Source: Coriobacteriia bacterium (GTDB lineage: Bacteria; Actinomycetota; Coriobacteriia; Coriobacteriales; Atopobiaceae). Taken from it: 33,265 nucleotides of DNA. Below, piece after piece: positions 1 to 8,332 of the stretch. The position numbers were made by a program, and so were the translations under genes. The DNA lies in NCBI GenBank assembly GCA_030530145.1, contig JAUMVN010000018.1, positions 1-33,265 on the forward strand. The letters are read 5' to 3'. The stretch's first letter is position 1. Each line of letters opens with the position of its first letter. The notes beneath the pieces are model-generated. The model saw nothing but the letters and a program-made list of their open reading frames with translations, searched no databases and was not told the origin of the DNA.

Positions 1-1413
1 GAGCAGGCAGTCGGTGCGCTTGCGCGCAACGTCCGCGATGGCCTGGTTGGCGGCCGCCGGGTCGCCGCCCTCGGCGTCGCAGGCGTGCACGAGGCGCGTG
101 GCCTCGGACTGGAGCTTCTCCTGGTAGCGCTCGACGTGGGGCAGGCATGCGGAGTAGGAGGCGTCTGCCATGGCGCCGATGAGGCGGTTTGCCCAGTAGA
201 AGCTGTCGGTCGTCACGCCCTTGGGCGTCGAGCTCACGTACGTGGGGACCTCGTCGACCTGCGTGAAGAAGGGCACGAGCGCGTTGAACGCGTTGCTGCC
301 CAGCGCGATCCACTGCAGCGCCCGGTGCTGCTCATCGACGTAGGGGCGGATCTGCAGGACCGCGAGCTGGCAGTTGCGGTTGATGCCGATGGGGCGGTAG
401 AGACCGCGCGTCGCGGGCGTGCCGATGTGGCCGTAGGGGTCGTAGACCGTGCCCTGGTAGTGCAGGCTCAGCACGTACTTGACGTCCTCGATCGTGATCT
501 TGCGCTCAGGCACGCGGCACCACGGCAGGCGGTCGGACTCGGGCCCGAACTCCTCGTGCGCGGCGGCAGTCTCCCAAGGGCCCGCAGACGGGTTGAGCCA
601 GCGCTGCATGTCCCAGGCGCGCGGCGTGTTGTACACGTGGTCGGAGTCCGAGCGGCTGCCGAAGGCGTCGCGCGGGTTCAGGCGCCCGTCGAGCGAGAGG
701 TCGAGGTGGTTGTCCTCGATGAACTCGCGCAGGTCGGGCGAGCACAGGTGCTCGTGGCCCTCGCCGAGGGCGTCGTCGAGGTCGAAGGAGTCGAGCCCCA
801 GCTGGTTGGGCATGGTGACGTAGCAGTCGTCGGGCACGCGGCGCGCGATCCAGTGGTGGCCGCCCACGGTCTCGAGCCACCAGATCTCGTCGACGTCCGA
901 GAACGCGATGCCGTTCATCTCGTAGGTGCCGTGCTCGGAAAGCAGCGCGCCCAGGCGCAGCACGCCGTCGCGGGCGCTCGTCGCGTAGGGGAGCACGAGC
1001 GTGACCATGTCCTCCTCGCCGATGCCGCCGAGTCTCTCGGGCTCGTAGCCCGGCTCGCCCGGCTGGCCGACGGCGGCGTGGTAGGCCACGAGGGGGTCGG
1101 CCGCGAGCACGCGCTCGTTCGTGGTCAAGGTCTCGGTCGCGCTCATGGCGACGTTGTGCTCGTTCACGCCCGCCGCCTCCCAGAGGCCATCCTTGAGGTC
1201 CGCGTTCGGCATACAGGTGTAGCGCCCGCCGCCCTCGGGGAGTGCGACCTCCAGGTGGCCGATGACGCTTTTGTAGGTCTTCTTTCCCGCGGCGTTCTCG
1301 ACGCTCATGCGCTTCTCGCAGAACTCGCCGGAGGGGCAGTCCTCGTTGCGCGCGATGATGGTCGAGCCGTCGTAGCTCGCCTTCTTGCCCACGAGGATGG
1401 TGGTGCAGGACAT
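1..1413 (-). CDS. C69-family dipeptidase (PepD-like), C-terminal end cut by window edge
   Basis: Likely hydrolyses dipeptides as an N-terminal nucleophile (Ntn) cysteine peptidase. The protein begins MSCTTILVGKKASYDGST, followed by IIARNEDCPSG; this is the hallmark start of family C69/U34, in which the Cys near the N-terminus becomes the nucleophile. Further family-like stretches are DVDEIWWLETVGGHHWIARR and, late in the protein, YGTPATRGLYRP-type residues before a region rich in Cys/His. The start is fixed by GGAG (1419-1422) five bases upstream of the ATG. 471 codons are visible with no stop; lactobacillar PepD proteins are about 470-480 residues, so only a short tail is probably missing. 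It is divergent from the DAHP synthase gene with a 126-nt shared upstream region. Substrate specificity cannot be read from sequence. Confidence 0.88.
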   Translation of the reverse strand, partial: MSCTTILVGKKASYDGSTIIARNEDCPSGEFCEKRMSVENAAGKKTYKSVIGHLEVALPEGGGRYTCMPNADLKDGLWEAAGVNEHNVAMSATETLTTNERVLAADPLVAYHAAVGQPGEPGYEPERLGGIGEEDMVTLVLPYATSARDGVLRLGALLSEHGTYEMNGIAFSDVDEIWWLETVGGHHWIARRVPDDCYVTMPNQLGLDSFDLDDALGEGHEHLCSPDLREFIEDNHLDLSLDGRLNPRDAFGSRSDSDHVYNTPRAWDMQRWLNPSAGPWETAAAHEEFGPESDRLPWCRVPERKITIEDVKYVLSLHYQGTVYDPYGHIGTPATRGLYRPIGINRNCQLAVLQIRPYVDEQHRALQWIALGSNAFNALVPFFTQVDEVPTYVSSTPKGVTTDSFYWANRLIGAMADASYSACLPHVERYQEKLQSEATRLVHACDAEGGDPAAANQAIADVARKRTDCLL

Positions 1414-1465
1414 CAGGGCTCCAATCGTCGTTTGTTACATACCGGACCAATGTTAGCCTTCTGCG

Positions 1466-1494
1466 TTGCTTCCGCGCGGCGCGGTCCCGATAAT
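1466..1494 (+). promoter_or_regulatory. Putative sigma-70 type promoter of the DAHP synthase gene
   Basis: TTGCTT (1466-1471) and GATAAT (1489-1494) are separated by exactly 17 nt. Transcription would start near 1501, giving a leader of about 40 nt before the ATG at 1540. The -35 matches four and the -10 five of six consensus positions. Confidence 0.6.
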
Positions 1495-1539
1495 AAGAAC
1501 CCTGTGCTTTTGAGTCGGAGAACCATAGGAGTTGCCCTT

Positions 1540-2568
1540 ATGTCCATGAATTTCAAGCGCCACCTGCCCATGGCCAAGGAGGTCCGCGACGAGATGCCCC
1601 TCTCGGCGGAGCTCACCGCGAAGAAGGCCGCCTTCGACGCCGAGGTCGCGGCCGTCATGCGCGGGGAGGACCCGCGCCGCCTGCTGATTATCGGCCCCTG
1701 CTCGGCCGACCGCGAGGACTCGGTGCTCGACTACATGCACCGCCTGGCCGGCGTCGCCGACGAGGTCAAGGACAAGCTCATCGTCATCCCGCGTGTGTAC
1801 ACGAACAAGCCGCGCACCAAGGGCACCGGTTACAAGGGCCTGCTCCACAACCCCGACCCCGAGGCTCCCGCCGACCTGCTCGAGGGCGTCAAGGCCGTGC
1901 GCCGCATGCACCTGCGCGTTATCGAGGAGACGGGCTTCTTCACCGCCGACGAGATGCTCTATCCCACGAACTACCAGTACCTCGTCGACCTTCTTTCCTA
2001 CGTGGCGGTGGGCGCGCGCTCCGTCGAGAACCAGGAGCACCGCCTGGTCTCGGCCGGCATCAGCGTCCCGGTCGGCATGAAGAACCCGACCGCCGGCTCG
2101 ACCTCGGTCATGCTCAACTCCATTTATGCCGCCCAGGCGCGCCAGAGCTTCATCTACCGCGGCTGGGAGGTCGAGTGCGACGGCAACCCGCTCGCGCACG
2201 CCGTCCTTCGCGGCTACATCGGCCTCGACGGCCGCAACTACCCCAACTACCACTACGAGCACCTGGAGCGCCTGGCCGGCCGCTACCTGGACGCCGACTT
2301 CGCGAACCCCTCGGTGGTCGTCGACTGCAACCACGACAACTCAGGCAAGCGCCCGCTCGAGCAGCCGCGCATCTGCCGTGAGGTGCTCGAGAGCTGCTCG
2401 CGCAACGACCTGGTGCGCCGTATGGTCAAGGGCTTCATGGTCGAGAGCTACCTCGAGGACGGCAACCAGCCGGTGGACGGCGGCGTCTACGGCAAATCGA
2501 TCACCGACGCGTGCCTCGGTTGGGAGAAGACCGTGCGGCTCGTGCACGACATCGCCGAGCAGCTGTAG
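1540..2568 (+). CDS. aroF: 3-deoxy-7-phosphoheptulonate (DAHP) synthase, class I
   Basis: Condenses phosphoenolpyruvate with erythrose 4-phosphate, the first step of the shikimate pathway to aromatic amino acids (cytoplasmic). The 342-residue protein shows the AroF/G/H family motifs: IIGPCSADREDS near residue 48, KPRTKGTGYKGLLHNPDP near 88, ARSVENQEHRLVSAG near 165, GMKNPTAGS near 185, and VDCNHDNSGK near 265 with metal and substrate ligands. Length is normal for the AroG type (about 350). The open frame extends far upstream, but the start MSMNFKRH is chosen because AGGAG (1527-1531) lies 8 nt ahead and the family similarity begins there. It is monocistronic, with its own promoter and a strong terminator at 2599-2640. 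Which aromatic amino acid, if any, feedback-inhibits it is not evident. Confidence 0.95.
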   Translation: MSMNFKRHLPMAKEVRDEMPLSAELTAKKAAFDAEVAAVMRGEDPRRLLIIGPCSADREDSVLDYMHRLAGVADEVKDKLIVIPRVYTNKPRTKGTGYKGLLHNPDPEAPADLLEGVKAVRRMHLRVIEETGFFTADEMLYPTNYQYLVDLLSYVAVGARSVENQEHRLVSAGISVPVGMKNPTAGSTSVMLNSIYAAQARQSFIYRGWEVECDGNPLAHAVLRGYIGLDGRNYPNYHYEHLERLAGRYLDADFANPSVVVDCNHDNSGKRPLEQPRICREVLESCSRNDLVRRMVKGFMVESYLEDGNQPVDGGVYGKSITDACLGWEKTVRLVHDIAEQL

Positions 2569-2598
2569 GGGTTGCAGCCTCCTTAGAGCTCGATGAGA

Positions 2599-2640
2599 GG
2601 GCCGCTTGCGCCAAGGGTTGGCACAAGCGGCCCTTTTCTT
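2599..2640 (+). terminator. Rho-independent terminator of the DAHP synthase gene
   Basis: Outer stem GGGCCGCTTG (2599-2608) pairs with CAAGCGGCCC (2624-2633); an inner stem GCCAA/TTGGC (2610-2614/2618-2622) closes the loop. TTTTCTT follows. It lies just before the convergent M20 peptidase stop codon. Confidence 0.9.
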
Positions 2641-2669
2641 GCCGATGCCGGGGACCCTCGGCTGCACCC

Positions 2670-3863
2670 CTAGAGGCAGACGTCGGCCGCGAGACGCGCG
2701 AGAACCTTCTGGACGCGCATGACGTCGGCGAGCGGCACATGCTCGTTCGGCTTGTGGGCGAGGGCGAGCGACCCCGGGCCGTAGCTCATGCAGTTGCGGT
2801 TGCCGCAGGTGCCGGCCACGACGGCGGTGTCGGTGTAGCCGGTGAAGGTGCCGACCTCGGCGGGGTGCCCCTCGGCAGCCGCGGCGGCAAGAAGCGCCGC
2901 GACGGCGGGGGAGGCGGGGTCGCGCTCGATAGGCGGGCGGTCGCCCGTGACCTCGTAGCTGCCGCGGGCTCCGGGCACGCGCTCCTCCGCAGTGCGGACG
3001 GCCGCCTCGACGGCGGCGCGCGCGGCAGCCGTCGAGGCGGGCGGCACGAGGCGCATGTCCACCCAGAGCTTGCAGGCGTCGGGCACGACGTAGGGGCGGT
3101 AGCCGCCCTCGATCTGCCCGAAGGTTATGGTCGAGTGACCGAGCTCGTTATGCGCGGGGAGCGCCTCACACCATCGGCGCAGCTCGCAGACCACCTCGGC
3201 CATGGCCGCGACGGCGTCGGCGCCCTTCCATGGCTGGCTCGCGTGGGCGGTCTCGCCCCGCATCGAGATCTCGAACCAGGTGCGGCCCTTGTGCGCGACT
3301 TGGACCTGGCCGTCCGTCGGCTCGGTGTCGACGATCCATTCGCCGGCGCCGACCCAGCCGGCGGCGATGGCGGCCTCGATGCCGCGCATGAAGTCCTCCT
3401 CGTCCACGGAGAGCAGCAGCGCGAAGGCGCGGCGGGGGAGCGCACCGGCAGCGGCCGCGCGGTCGAGCAGCGAGAAGAGCGCCGCCACGGCGCAGGCGAG
3501 GCCGCTCTTCATGTCGCAGGCGCCCCGGCCGTAGAGCTTGTCGCCGATTACGCGCCCGGCGAGGGCCGGGGTCTCGGGGTCCCAACCGTCGCCGATGGTC
3601 ACGGTGTCCATGTGGCAGCTGTACACGAGGGCGGGCTCGGGGCCGGTTCCCGGCACTCGAACCATGAGGTTGCGGCGCCCGGGCAGGACCTCGAGCTCGC
3701 GTATCTCGACGGCGTCGGCGAGCCGGGAAGGGAGCTCGCCCAGCTTGGCCTCCACGAGTGATTTGAGATGCCGCTCGATGTTTCCCTCGTAGCAACCGGG
3801 GTCCGTGCTCTCTATGCGCACGAGCTCGGCCGCCAGCCGCCAAGCGAATTCCTCGTCGACCAC
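2670..3863 (-). CDS. M20-family metallopeptidase (ArgE/DapE/CPG2-like)
   Basis: Two-zinc amidohydrolase that removes an acyl or aminoacyl group from an amino acid or peptide; the substrate is not determinable here. 397 residues. Metal-site residues are visible: SCHMDTV (H84, D86), GACDMKSG (bridging D117), DEED (E155 general base, E156), VDTEPTD around residue 180, and a C-terminal AHKPNEHV histidine. A dimerisation (lid) domain fits between about 185 and 290, starting near the GETAHAS stretch. The start codon is GTG (complement of 3861-3863) with AAGGAG (3869-3874) five bases upstream. It is convergent with the DAHP synthase gene and divergent from the MarR-ABC operon. Acetylornithine deacetylase and succinyl-diaminopimelate desuccinylase are both possible names; neither biosynthetic context is present, so I leave it at family level. 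Confidence 0.9.
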   Translation of the reverse strand: MVDEEFAWRLAAELVRIESTDPGCYEGNIERHLKSLVEAKLGELPSRLADAVEIRELEVLPGRRNLMVRVPGTGPEPALVYSCHMDTVTIGDGWDPETPALAGRVIGDKLYGRGACDMKSGLACAVAALFSLLDRAAAAGALPRRAFALLLSVDEEDFMRGIEAAIAAGWVGAGEWIVDTEPTDGQVQVAHKGRTWFEISMRGETAHASQPWKGADAVAAMAEVVCELRRWCEALPAHNELGHSTITFGQIEGGYRPYVVPDACKLWVDMRLVPPASTAAARAAVEAAVRTAEERVPGARGSYEVTGDRPPIERDPASPAVAALLAAAAAEGHPAEVGTFTGYTDTAVVAGTCGNRNCMSYGPGSLALAHKPNEHVPLADVMRVQKVLARLAADVCL

Positions 3864-4033
3864 TTGAGCTCCTTCCTATCTCGGCTCGGTCTGCGTCCCG
3901 TTTGGATGCACGCAAACGAAAATCGCGAACTATTGTGATTTACTCAAAATCGTCCGGTAGACAGGCCTTCAACGTTGGAAATGCCGCAGGTAAATCGACC
4001 CTGCTGACCTCGTTATACTCGCCGAGCTGGCAC

Positions 4034-4061
4034 GAAACACAAAAGTTCGCGTTTTTGTTTC
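4034..4061. repeat. AT-rich imperfect palindrome between the M20 gene and the MarR operon
   Basis: GAAACA (4034-4039) pairs with TGTTTC (4056-4061); after a one-base bulge AAAA (4041-4044) pairs with TTTT, leaving a 7-nt loop. The whole 3864-4147 intergenic stretch is visibly poorer in GC than the genes around it and holds no convincing gene (the 65-codon open frame at 3902-4099 has no family features). A TATACT box sits at 4014-4019 without a matching -35. Function unknown; could be a weak terminator or protein site. Confidence 0.35.
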
Positions 4062-4089
4062 CTGGATTACTCCGGAATAGGGATTTGCC

Positions 4090-4118
4090 TTGCGTTTAGT
4101 ATGAAATCGGACTACCAT
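4090..4118 (+). promoter_or_regulatory. Candidate promoter of the marR-ABC operon
   Basis: TTGCGT (4090-4095) and TACCAT (4113-4118) are 17 nt apart. Both hexamers are only moderate matches, but the -10 lies exactly between the two operator-like repeats described below, as expected of a repressed promoter. Confidence 0.4.
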
Positions 4119-4146
4119 AGCTTTCTGTTAGTCTGAAATCGGACGA
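4097..4146 (+). promoter_or_regulatory. Duplicated MarR operator candidate
   Basis: Two near-identical 18-nt boxes, TAGTATGAAATCGGACTA (4097-4114) and TAGTCTGAAATCGGACGA (4129-4146), differ at two positions and start 32 nt apart (about three helical turns). Box 1 is a partial palindrome (TAGT...ACTA ends, GA/TC core). Box 2 ends one base before the marR start codon. Placement over the promoter and directly before a MarR gene suggests autoregulation; this is inference. Confidence 0.65.
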
Positions 4147-4147
4147 A

Positions 4148-4657
4148 ATGGATCATATGGAAGAGCTGGAACAGGTTCCGGTCGGCGCCGACGGCCTGAT
4201 CGGCATGAAGGCATGGGTCGACTCGTTCGACCGCCTCTACCGCAAGACGGACCGCCTGTATTACGAGATCTCCCGCGAGTGCGGGCTGCCCGAGTCGGCG
4301 TACTGGACCATGTACGACATCTATATCGCGGGCGGCTCGGTGCCGGTGCGCGACATCGTCTCGACCTCTTGCGCCTCCAAGCAGACGATCAACTCCGCGA
4401 TTCGGCACTTGGAGGGCAAAGGCCTTGTGCGGACGGAGTTCTGCGAGGGGAGCCGCAAGGCGAAGCTCGTGCGCCTCACGGAAGCCGGCCGCGTCTTCGT
4501 CACAGAGCGCATCGAGCCGGCATGCCAGGCCGAGCGACGCGCGTTCGGCGCGCTCACGGGGATCGAGCAGGCGGAGATGCTCCGCCTGATGGACAAATAC
4601 GTGGGCGCCGTCGAGGCGGAGCTCGAGCACATAGGGAAGGAGATGGAGAATGAATAA
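4148..4657 (+). CDS. MarR-family transcriptional regulator
   Basis: 169-residue winged-helix DNA-binding protein, probably the ligand-responsive repressor of the two downstream ABC genes. The MarR fold is visible: helical N-terminus (DSFDRLYRKTDRLYYEIS), then SAYWTMYDIYIAGG, the helix-turn-helix VRDIVSTSCASKQTINSAIRHLE (about residues 67-89), and the wing EGKGLVRTEFCEGSRKAKLVRLTEAG. Start ATG 4148 directly abuts the second operator box, and no strong ribosome site is seen there; ATG 4157 is an alternative. The 3' end overlaps the next gene by 8 nt (ATGAATAA), so translation is coupled. The ligand is unknown. Confidence 0.88.
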   Translation: MDHMEELEQVPVGADGLIGMKAWVDSFDRLYRKTDRLYYEISRECGLPESAYWTMYDIYIAGGSVPVRDIVSTSCASKQTINSAIRHLEGKGLVRTEFCEGSRKAKLVRLTEAGRVFVTERIEPACQAERRAFGALTGIEQAEMLRLMDKYVGAVEAELEHIGKEMENE

Positions 4658-6461
4658 CGAGACCTGGGAAAGGGATTATTCGCGCCGCACTGCGTTCGGC
4701 CTGTTGGCGCGCCTGATTGCGCCGTACAAGGGACTTGCCGCGGCGACGCTGCTCTTGCTGTGCTGCGACATCGTGGGCATGTTGCTCGTGCCGACCGAGC
4801 TATCGGCGCTCCTCAACTCCGTGACCTCGGGCGCCGGCATGGGCGCCGTCTGGCGCCACGGGGCCACGATGCTCGTCGCGTCGCTTTTGGGCTCGCTCGG
4901 CTGCATCGCGAGCTACCGGTGCGCAGCGAACCTCGCGGCCAAGGTGGGCCGCGACCTGCGGACGAGCGTCTACGAGCACTCGCTCGCGCTCTCGACCGCC
5001 GACTTCAACCGCTTTGGCGCGGGCTCGATGATCACGCGCACGCTCTCGGACGCGAACGTCGTGCAGCAGACCCTGCTCATGTGCTTCACCATGATGGGCC
5101 CCGCGCCCGTGACCTGCGTCGTCGCCGTCGTCATCGCCTTCGGCATCGACCCGGTGATGGGTCGGGTGCTTCTCTGCGTCACCCTCGTCGTGCTTCTCAT
5201 CAGCGCCCTCGCCGTCAAGAAGTCCGCGCCCATCTTCCTTGTCATGCAGGGCTTCATCGACCGCATGAACGTGCGCCTGCGCGAGTCGATCACCGGCGTG
5301 CGCGTGATCCGCGCCTTCGGCAAGGAGGGCTATGAGCAGCGGCACATGGAGGAGACCTTCGAGGACTACGCCGCGCGGGCCATCCGCGTCAATCTCCTCT
5401 TCGCCGTCACGGATTCCATGACGTTCTTCCTCATGAACGCGGTCGAGTCGCTCATCTTCTGGGTCGGCATGGACCGCGTGGGAGCCCATGCGATGCAGAT
5501 CGGCTCCATCACGGCCGTGATCGAGTTCGCTATGCTCATCATGTTCTTCATGATGATGGCCCAGTTCGCGCTGCTCCAGATCCCGCGCGCGCTGGCCTGC
5601 CTCTCGCGCGCTTCCGAGGTGCTCTCGACGGAGCCGTCCATCGCGGATCCGGCGGCGGGGGCCATTGCCGGGAGCGCCGATGGTGAGAAGGTCGCAGCTG
5701 GCGCGGATCTCTCCGGTGCCCGTGCCGACGTCGTCGCGCGTTTCGACCACGTGAGCTTCCGCTTCGACGACGCGGACGAGGACACCCTTCACGACCTGGA
5801 CTTCGTTCTTCGCCGCGGGCAGACGACGGCCGTCATCGGCTCTACCGGCTCCGGCAAGTCGACCATCGCGAAGCTCCTGCTGCGCTTCCTCGACGTGACG
5901 GCGGGCTCGCTCGAGTTCGGCGGGGAAGACGTCCGCGGCCTCGCCCAAGCCGAGCTGCGCTCGCGCATCGCCTACGTGCCGCAGAAGGCCTGGCTCTTCT
6001 CGGGCACCGTCGCGAGCAACCTGCGCGACGCCGACCCGGATGCCGACGACGAGCGCCTCTGGCACGCCGTCGACGTGGCCCAGGGTGCCTTCGTCCACGA
6101 GCTTGAGGACGGCCTGGAGGCGCGCGTGGCCCAGGGCGGCACGAACTTCTCGGGCGGCCAGCGCCAGCGCCTCTCCATCGCGCGCGCCCTCGTGCGCCGC
6201 GCGGACCTCTACGTCTTCGACGACTCGTTCTCCGCGCTCGACTACAAGACCGACGCCGCGCTGCGCCATGCGCTCAAGGACGAGCTCGCGGACGCCGCGG
6301 TGCTCATCATCGCCCAGCGCGTGAGCACGATCCGCGACGCAGACCAGATCCTCGTGCTCGACGAAGGTCGCGTCGCCGGCCTCGGCACCCACGATGAGCT
6401 GCTGCGCGTTTGCCCGACGTACCGGGACATCTACGAATCCCAGATGAAGGGAGGCAACTAA
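4650..6461 (+). CDS. ABC exporter half-transporter, degenerate-ATPase subunit
   Basis: 603 residues: an N-terminal six-helix exporter domain (about 20-325) and a C-terminal ATPase domain (about 355-595). Walker A is GSTGSGKST (397-405) and the signature SGGQ (501-504) is intact. The residue after the Walker B Asp is D525 instead of the catalytic Glu, and the switch histidine is replaced by Q556 (IIAQRVST). These are the changes expected in the non-hydrolysing subunit of heterodimeric exporters such as TM287/TM288 or BmrCD. The linker at about 330-355 is unusually Ala/Gly-rich. AAGGAG (4637-4642) lies 7 nt before the ATG; the start overlaps marR and the stop is one base before the next gene. 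Cargo (drug, lipid or peptide) cannot be told from sequence. Confidence 0.93.
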   Translation: MNNETWERDYSRRTAFGLLARLIAPYKGLAAATLLLLCCDIVGMLLVPTELSALLNSVTSGAGMGAVWRHGATMLVASLLGSLGCIASYRCAANLAAKVGRDLRTSVYEHSLALSTADFNRFGAGSMITRTLSDANVVQQTLLMCFTMMGPAPVTCVVAVVIAFGIDPVMGRVLLCVTLVVLLISALAVKKSAPIFLVMQGFIDRMNVRLRESITGVRVIRAFGKEGYEQRHMEETFEDYAARAIRVNLLFAVTDSMTFFLMNAVESLIFWVGMDRVGAHAMQIGSITAVIEFAMLIMFFMMMAQFALLQIPRALACLSRASEVLSTEPSIADPAAGAIAGSADGEKVAAGADLSGARADVVARFDHVSFRFDDADEDTLHDLDFVLRRGQTTAVIGSTGSGKSTIAKLLLRFLDVTAGSLEFGGEDVRGLAQAELRSRIAYVPQKAWLFSGTVASNLRDADPDADDERLWHAVDVAQGAFVHELEDGLEARVAQGGTNFSGGQRQRLSIARALVRRADLYVFDDSFSALDYKTDAALRHALKDELADAAVLIIAQRVSTIRDADQILVLDEGRVAGLGTHDELLRVCPTYRDIYESQMKGGN

Positions 6462-6462
6462 C

Positions 6463-8295
6463 ATGGCGGCAACCGAAACCGAAGAGAAGAAGTCCGATGC
6501 CCTTATCGACGACGAGAACGAGGTTCCTACCGACGGCCTCGCAACCGCCCGGCGCCTCTGGGACTCCGCCGGCCGAGAGCGCTGGCGCCTTGTGGTCGCC
6601 GTCGTGTCAGCCGTCTTCTACGTCGCGGCGAGCCTGGCTGCCCCCGCCTATAGCGCGGGCCTCGTCGACCTGCTCTGGAGTAACATCCAGGCCGCGGAGG
6701 CGGCGGGGGAGACCTATGTGGTCACCCTCGACAACGGCGGCATGCAGATCCTTACCTTCCTCGGCATCTGGACGTTGGCCTGGGCCTTCTACGCGATCCA
6801 GTCCCTCGTTATGGCGAGCTTCGCCGAGCGCCTGAACCTCGGGCTGCGCGCCCGCATCGCCGAGAAGGTCGGTCGCCTGCCGCTCTCGTATTACGACGCG
6901 CACCAGCCGGGCGACACCATCAGCCGTGCGACGAACGACCTCGACAAGGTCTCCGAGGTCCTGCAGCGCGGTCTTCTGCAGATCATCATCAGCGCGCTCA
7001 TGTTCGTCGGTGCCGTCGGCGTCATGCTCTCGTATAGCCCTGTGCTCGGCGGGGTCTTCCTCGTCTTCGCCGCGGCGTCGCTCGGCCTCACCAAGCTCGT
7101 GGCCGGCAAGACCATCCGCGTGGCGGCGAGGCGGCAAGAGGCGCTCGGCGTCGTGACCCGCAAGGTCGAGGAGGCCTACTCCGGCCGCACCGTGATCAAG
7201 GCGTTCGGGCGCGACGGCGCGAGCGTCGTCGACGTGCGCGCCGCGGCCGACGAGCTCGCGAAGACCTCGGCCGACGCCGACTTCATCACGAACGCGATCT
7301 CGCCCGCCATCCGCCTGCTCGTGCGCCTGGCGCAGGTCTCTTGCGGACTCATCGCCGGCGCGATGCTGCTCGCGGGGCAGCTCACGGTCGGCGTCTTCCA
7401 GTCGTTCTTCCAGTTCGTGACCACGGCGACCGAGCCTTTGACCCAGCTCTCGATGACGGTGAACATGCTTCAGGGCGCGCTGGCCGCGGCCGAGCGCGTC
7501 TATGCCCTTCTCGACGCCGAGGAGGTTGTGCCCGACCCCGAGGGGCCCGCCGCGCTGCCTGACCCGGTCCGCGGGCGTGTGGTCTTCGAGCACGTCGCCT
7601 TCGGCTACGCGCCCGGCAAGCGGCTCATGAGCGACGTGAACCTCGTGGCGGAGCCGGGCCAGAAGGTCGCCGTCGTGGGCGCGACCGGCGCCGGCAAGAC
7701 GACCTTGATCAACCTGCTCATGCGCTTCTATGAGGTCGACGGCGGGCGGATCGCGCTCGACGGAGTGGACACGCGCGACCTCACCCGTGCCGACCTGCGC
7801 CGGCAGTTCGGCATGGTCCTGCAGGACGCGTGGCTCTTCGAGGGCACCATCGCCGAGAACATCGCCTACGGCAAGCCCGGAGCGACCCGCGAGGAGGTCG
7901 AGGCGGCGGCGCGCGCGGCGCACGTGGACTTCTTCGTGCGCACGCTGCCGCGGGGCTACGACACCGTGCTCGGCAACGACGCGGAGAACGTGAGCCAGGG
8001 GCAGCGGCAGCTCCTCACCATCGCGCGCGCCATGCTCTGCGACCCCGCCATCCTCATCCTCGACGAGGCCACCTCGAGCGTCGATACGCGTACTGAGCAG
8101 GCCATCGTTCGCGCGATGGAGGCCATTATGGAGAACCGCACGAGCTTCGTGATCGCGCACAGGCTCTCCACGGTCGTGGACGCCGACCTCATCCTCGTCA
8201 TGGATCACGGCGACATCATCGAGCAGGGCACCCATGCCGAGCTCCTTGCCGCCGGCGGCGCCTACGCCGAGCTCTACCGCTCCCAGTTCGCGTAG
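6463..8295 (+). CDS. ABC exporter half-transporter, catalytic subunit
   Basis: 610 residues, partner of the preceding gene. A charged N-terminal tail (1-30) precedes the transmembrane domain (about 40-340) and an ATPase domain (about 370-605). Walker A is GATGAGKTT (406-414), Walker B ends LDEATSS with the catalytic E535, and the switch histidine H566 (IAHRLST) is present. Its signature is atypical, NVSQGQ (SQGQ at 511-514), with Gln for the first Gly. Since each site uses Walker motifs of one subunit and the signature of the other, this lesion falls in the same composite site already degenerate in the partner, leaving one competent site. The ribosome site (GGGAGG) lies within the end of the upstream gene, one base separating stop and start. 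No T-rich terminator follows; the nested palindrome at 8333-8464 may end transcription. Confidence 0.93.
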   Translation: MAATETEEKKSDALIDDENEVPTDGLATARRLWDSAGRERWRLVVAVVSAVFYVAASLAAPAYSAGLVDLLWSNIQAAEAAGETYVVTLDNGGMQILTFLGIWTLAWAFYAIQSLVMASFAERLNLGLRARIAEKVGRLPLSYYDAHQPGDTISRATNDLDKVSEVLQRGLLQIIISALMFVGAVGVMLSYSPVLGGVFLVFAAASLGLTKLVAGKTIRVAARRQEALGVVTRKVEEAYSGRTVIKAFGRDGASVVDVRAAADELAKTSADADFITNAISPAIRLLVRLAQVSCGLIAGAMLLAGQLTVGVFQSFFQFVTTATEPLTQLSMTVNMLQGALAAAERVYALLDAEEVVPDPEGPAALPDPVRGRVVFEHVAFGYAPGKRLMSDVNLVAEPGQKVAVVGATGAGKTTLINLLMRFYEVDGGRIALDGVDTRDLTRADLRRQFGMVLQDAWLFEGTIAENIAYGKPGATREEVEAAARAAHVDFFVRTLPRGYDTVLGNDAENVSQGQRQLLTIARAMLCDPAILILDEATSSVDTRTEQAIVRAMEAIMENRTSFVIAHRLSTVVDADLILVMDHGDIIEQGTHAELLAAGGAYAELYRSQFA

Positions 8296-8332
8296 CGCCG
8301 GCGCCCGGGCGCGGGCGGGGCGGCGACCTCGC

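Noticed and set aside
85..1539. Long plus-strand open frame reading into the DAHP synthase gene
   Set aside because: It is the antisense shadow of the C69 dipeptidase; the DAHP synthase similarity, promoter and ribosome site all begin near 1540.
3902..4099. Small 65-codon open frame upstream of marR
   Set aside because: No ribosome site, no family features, and it runs into the operator/promoter region.
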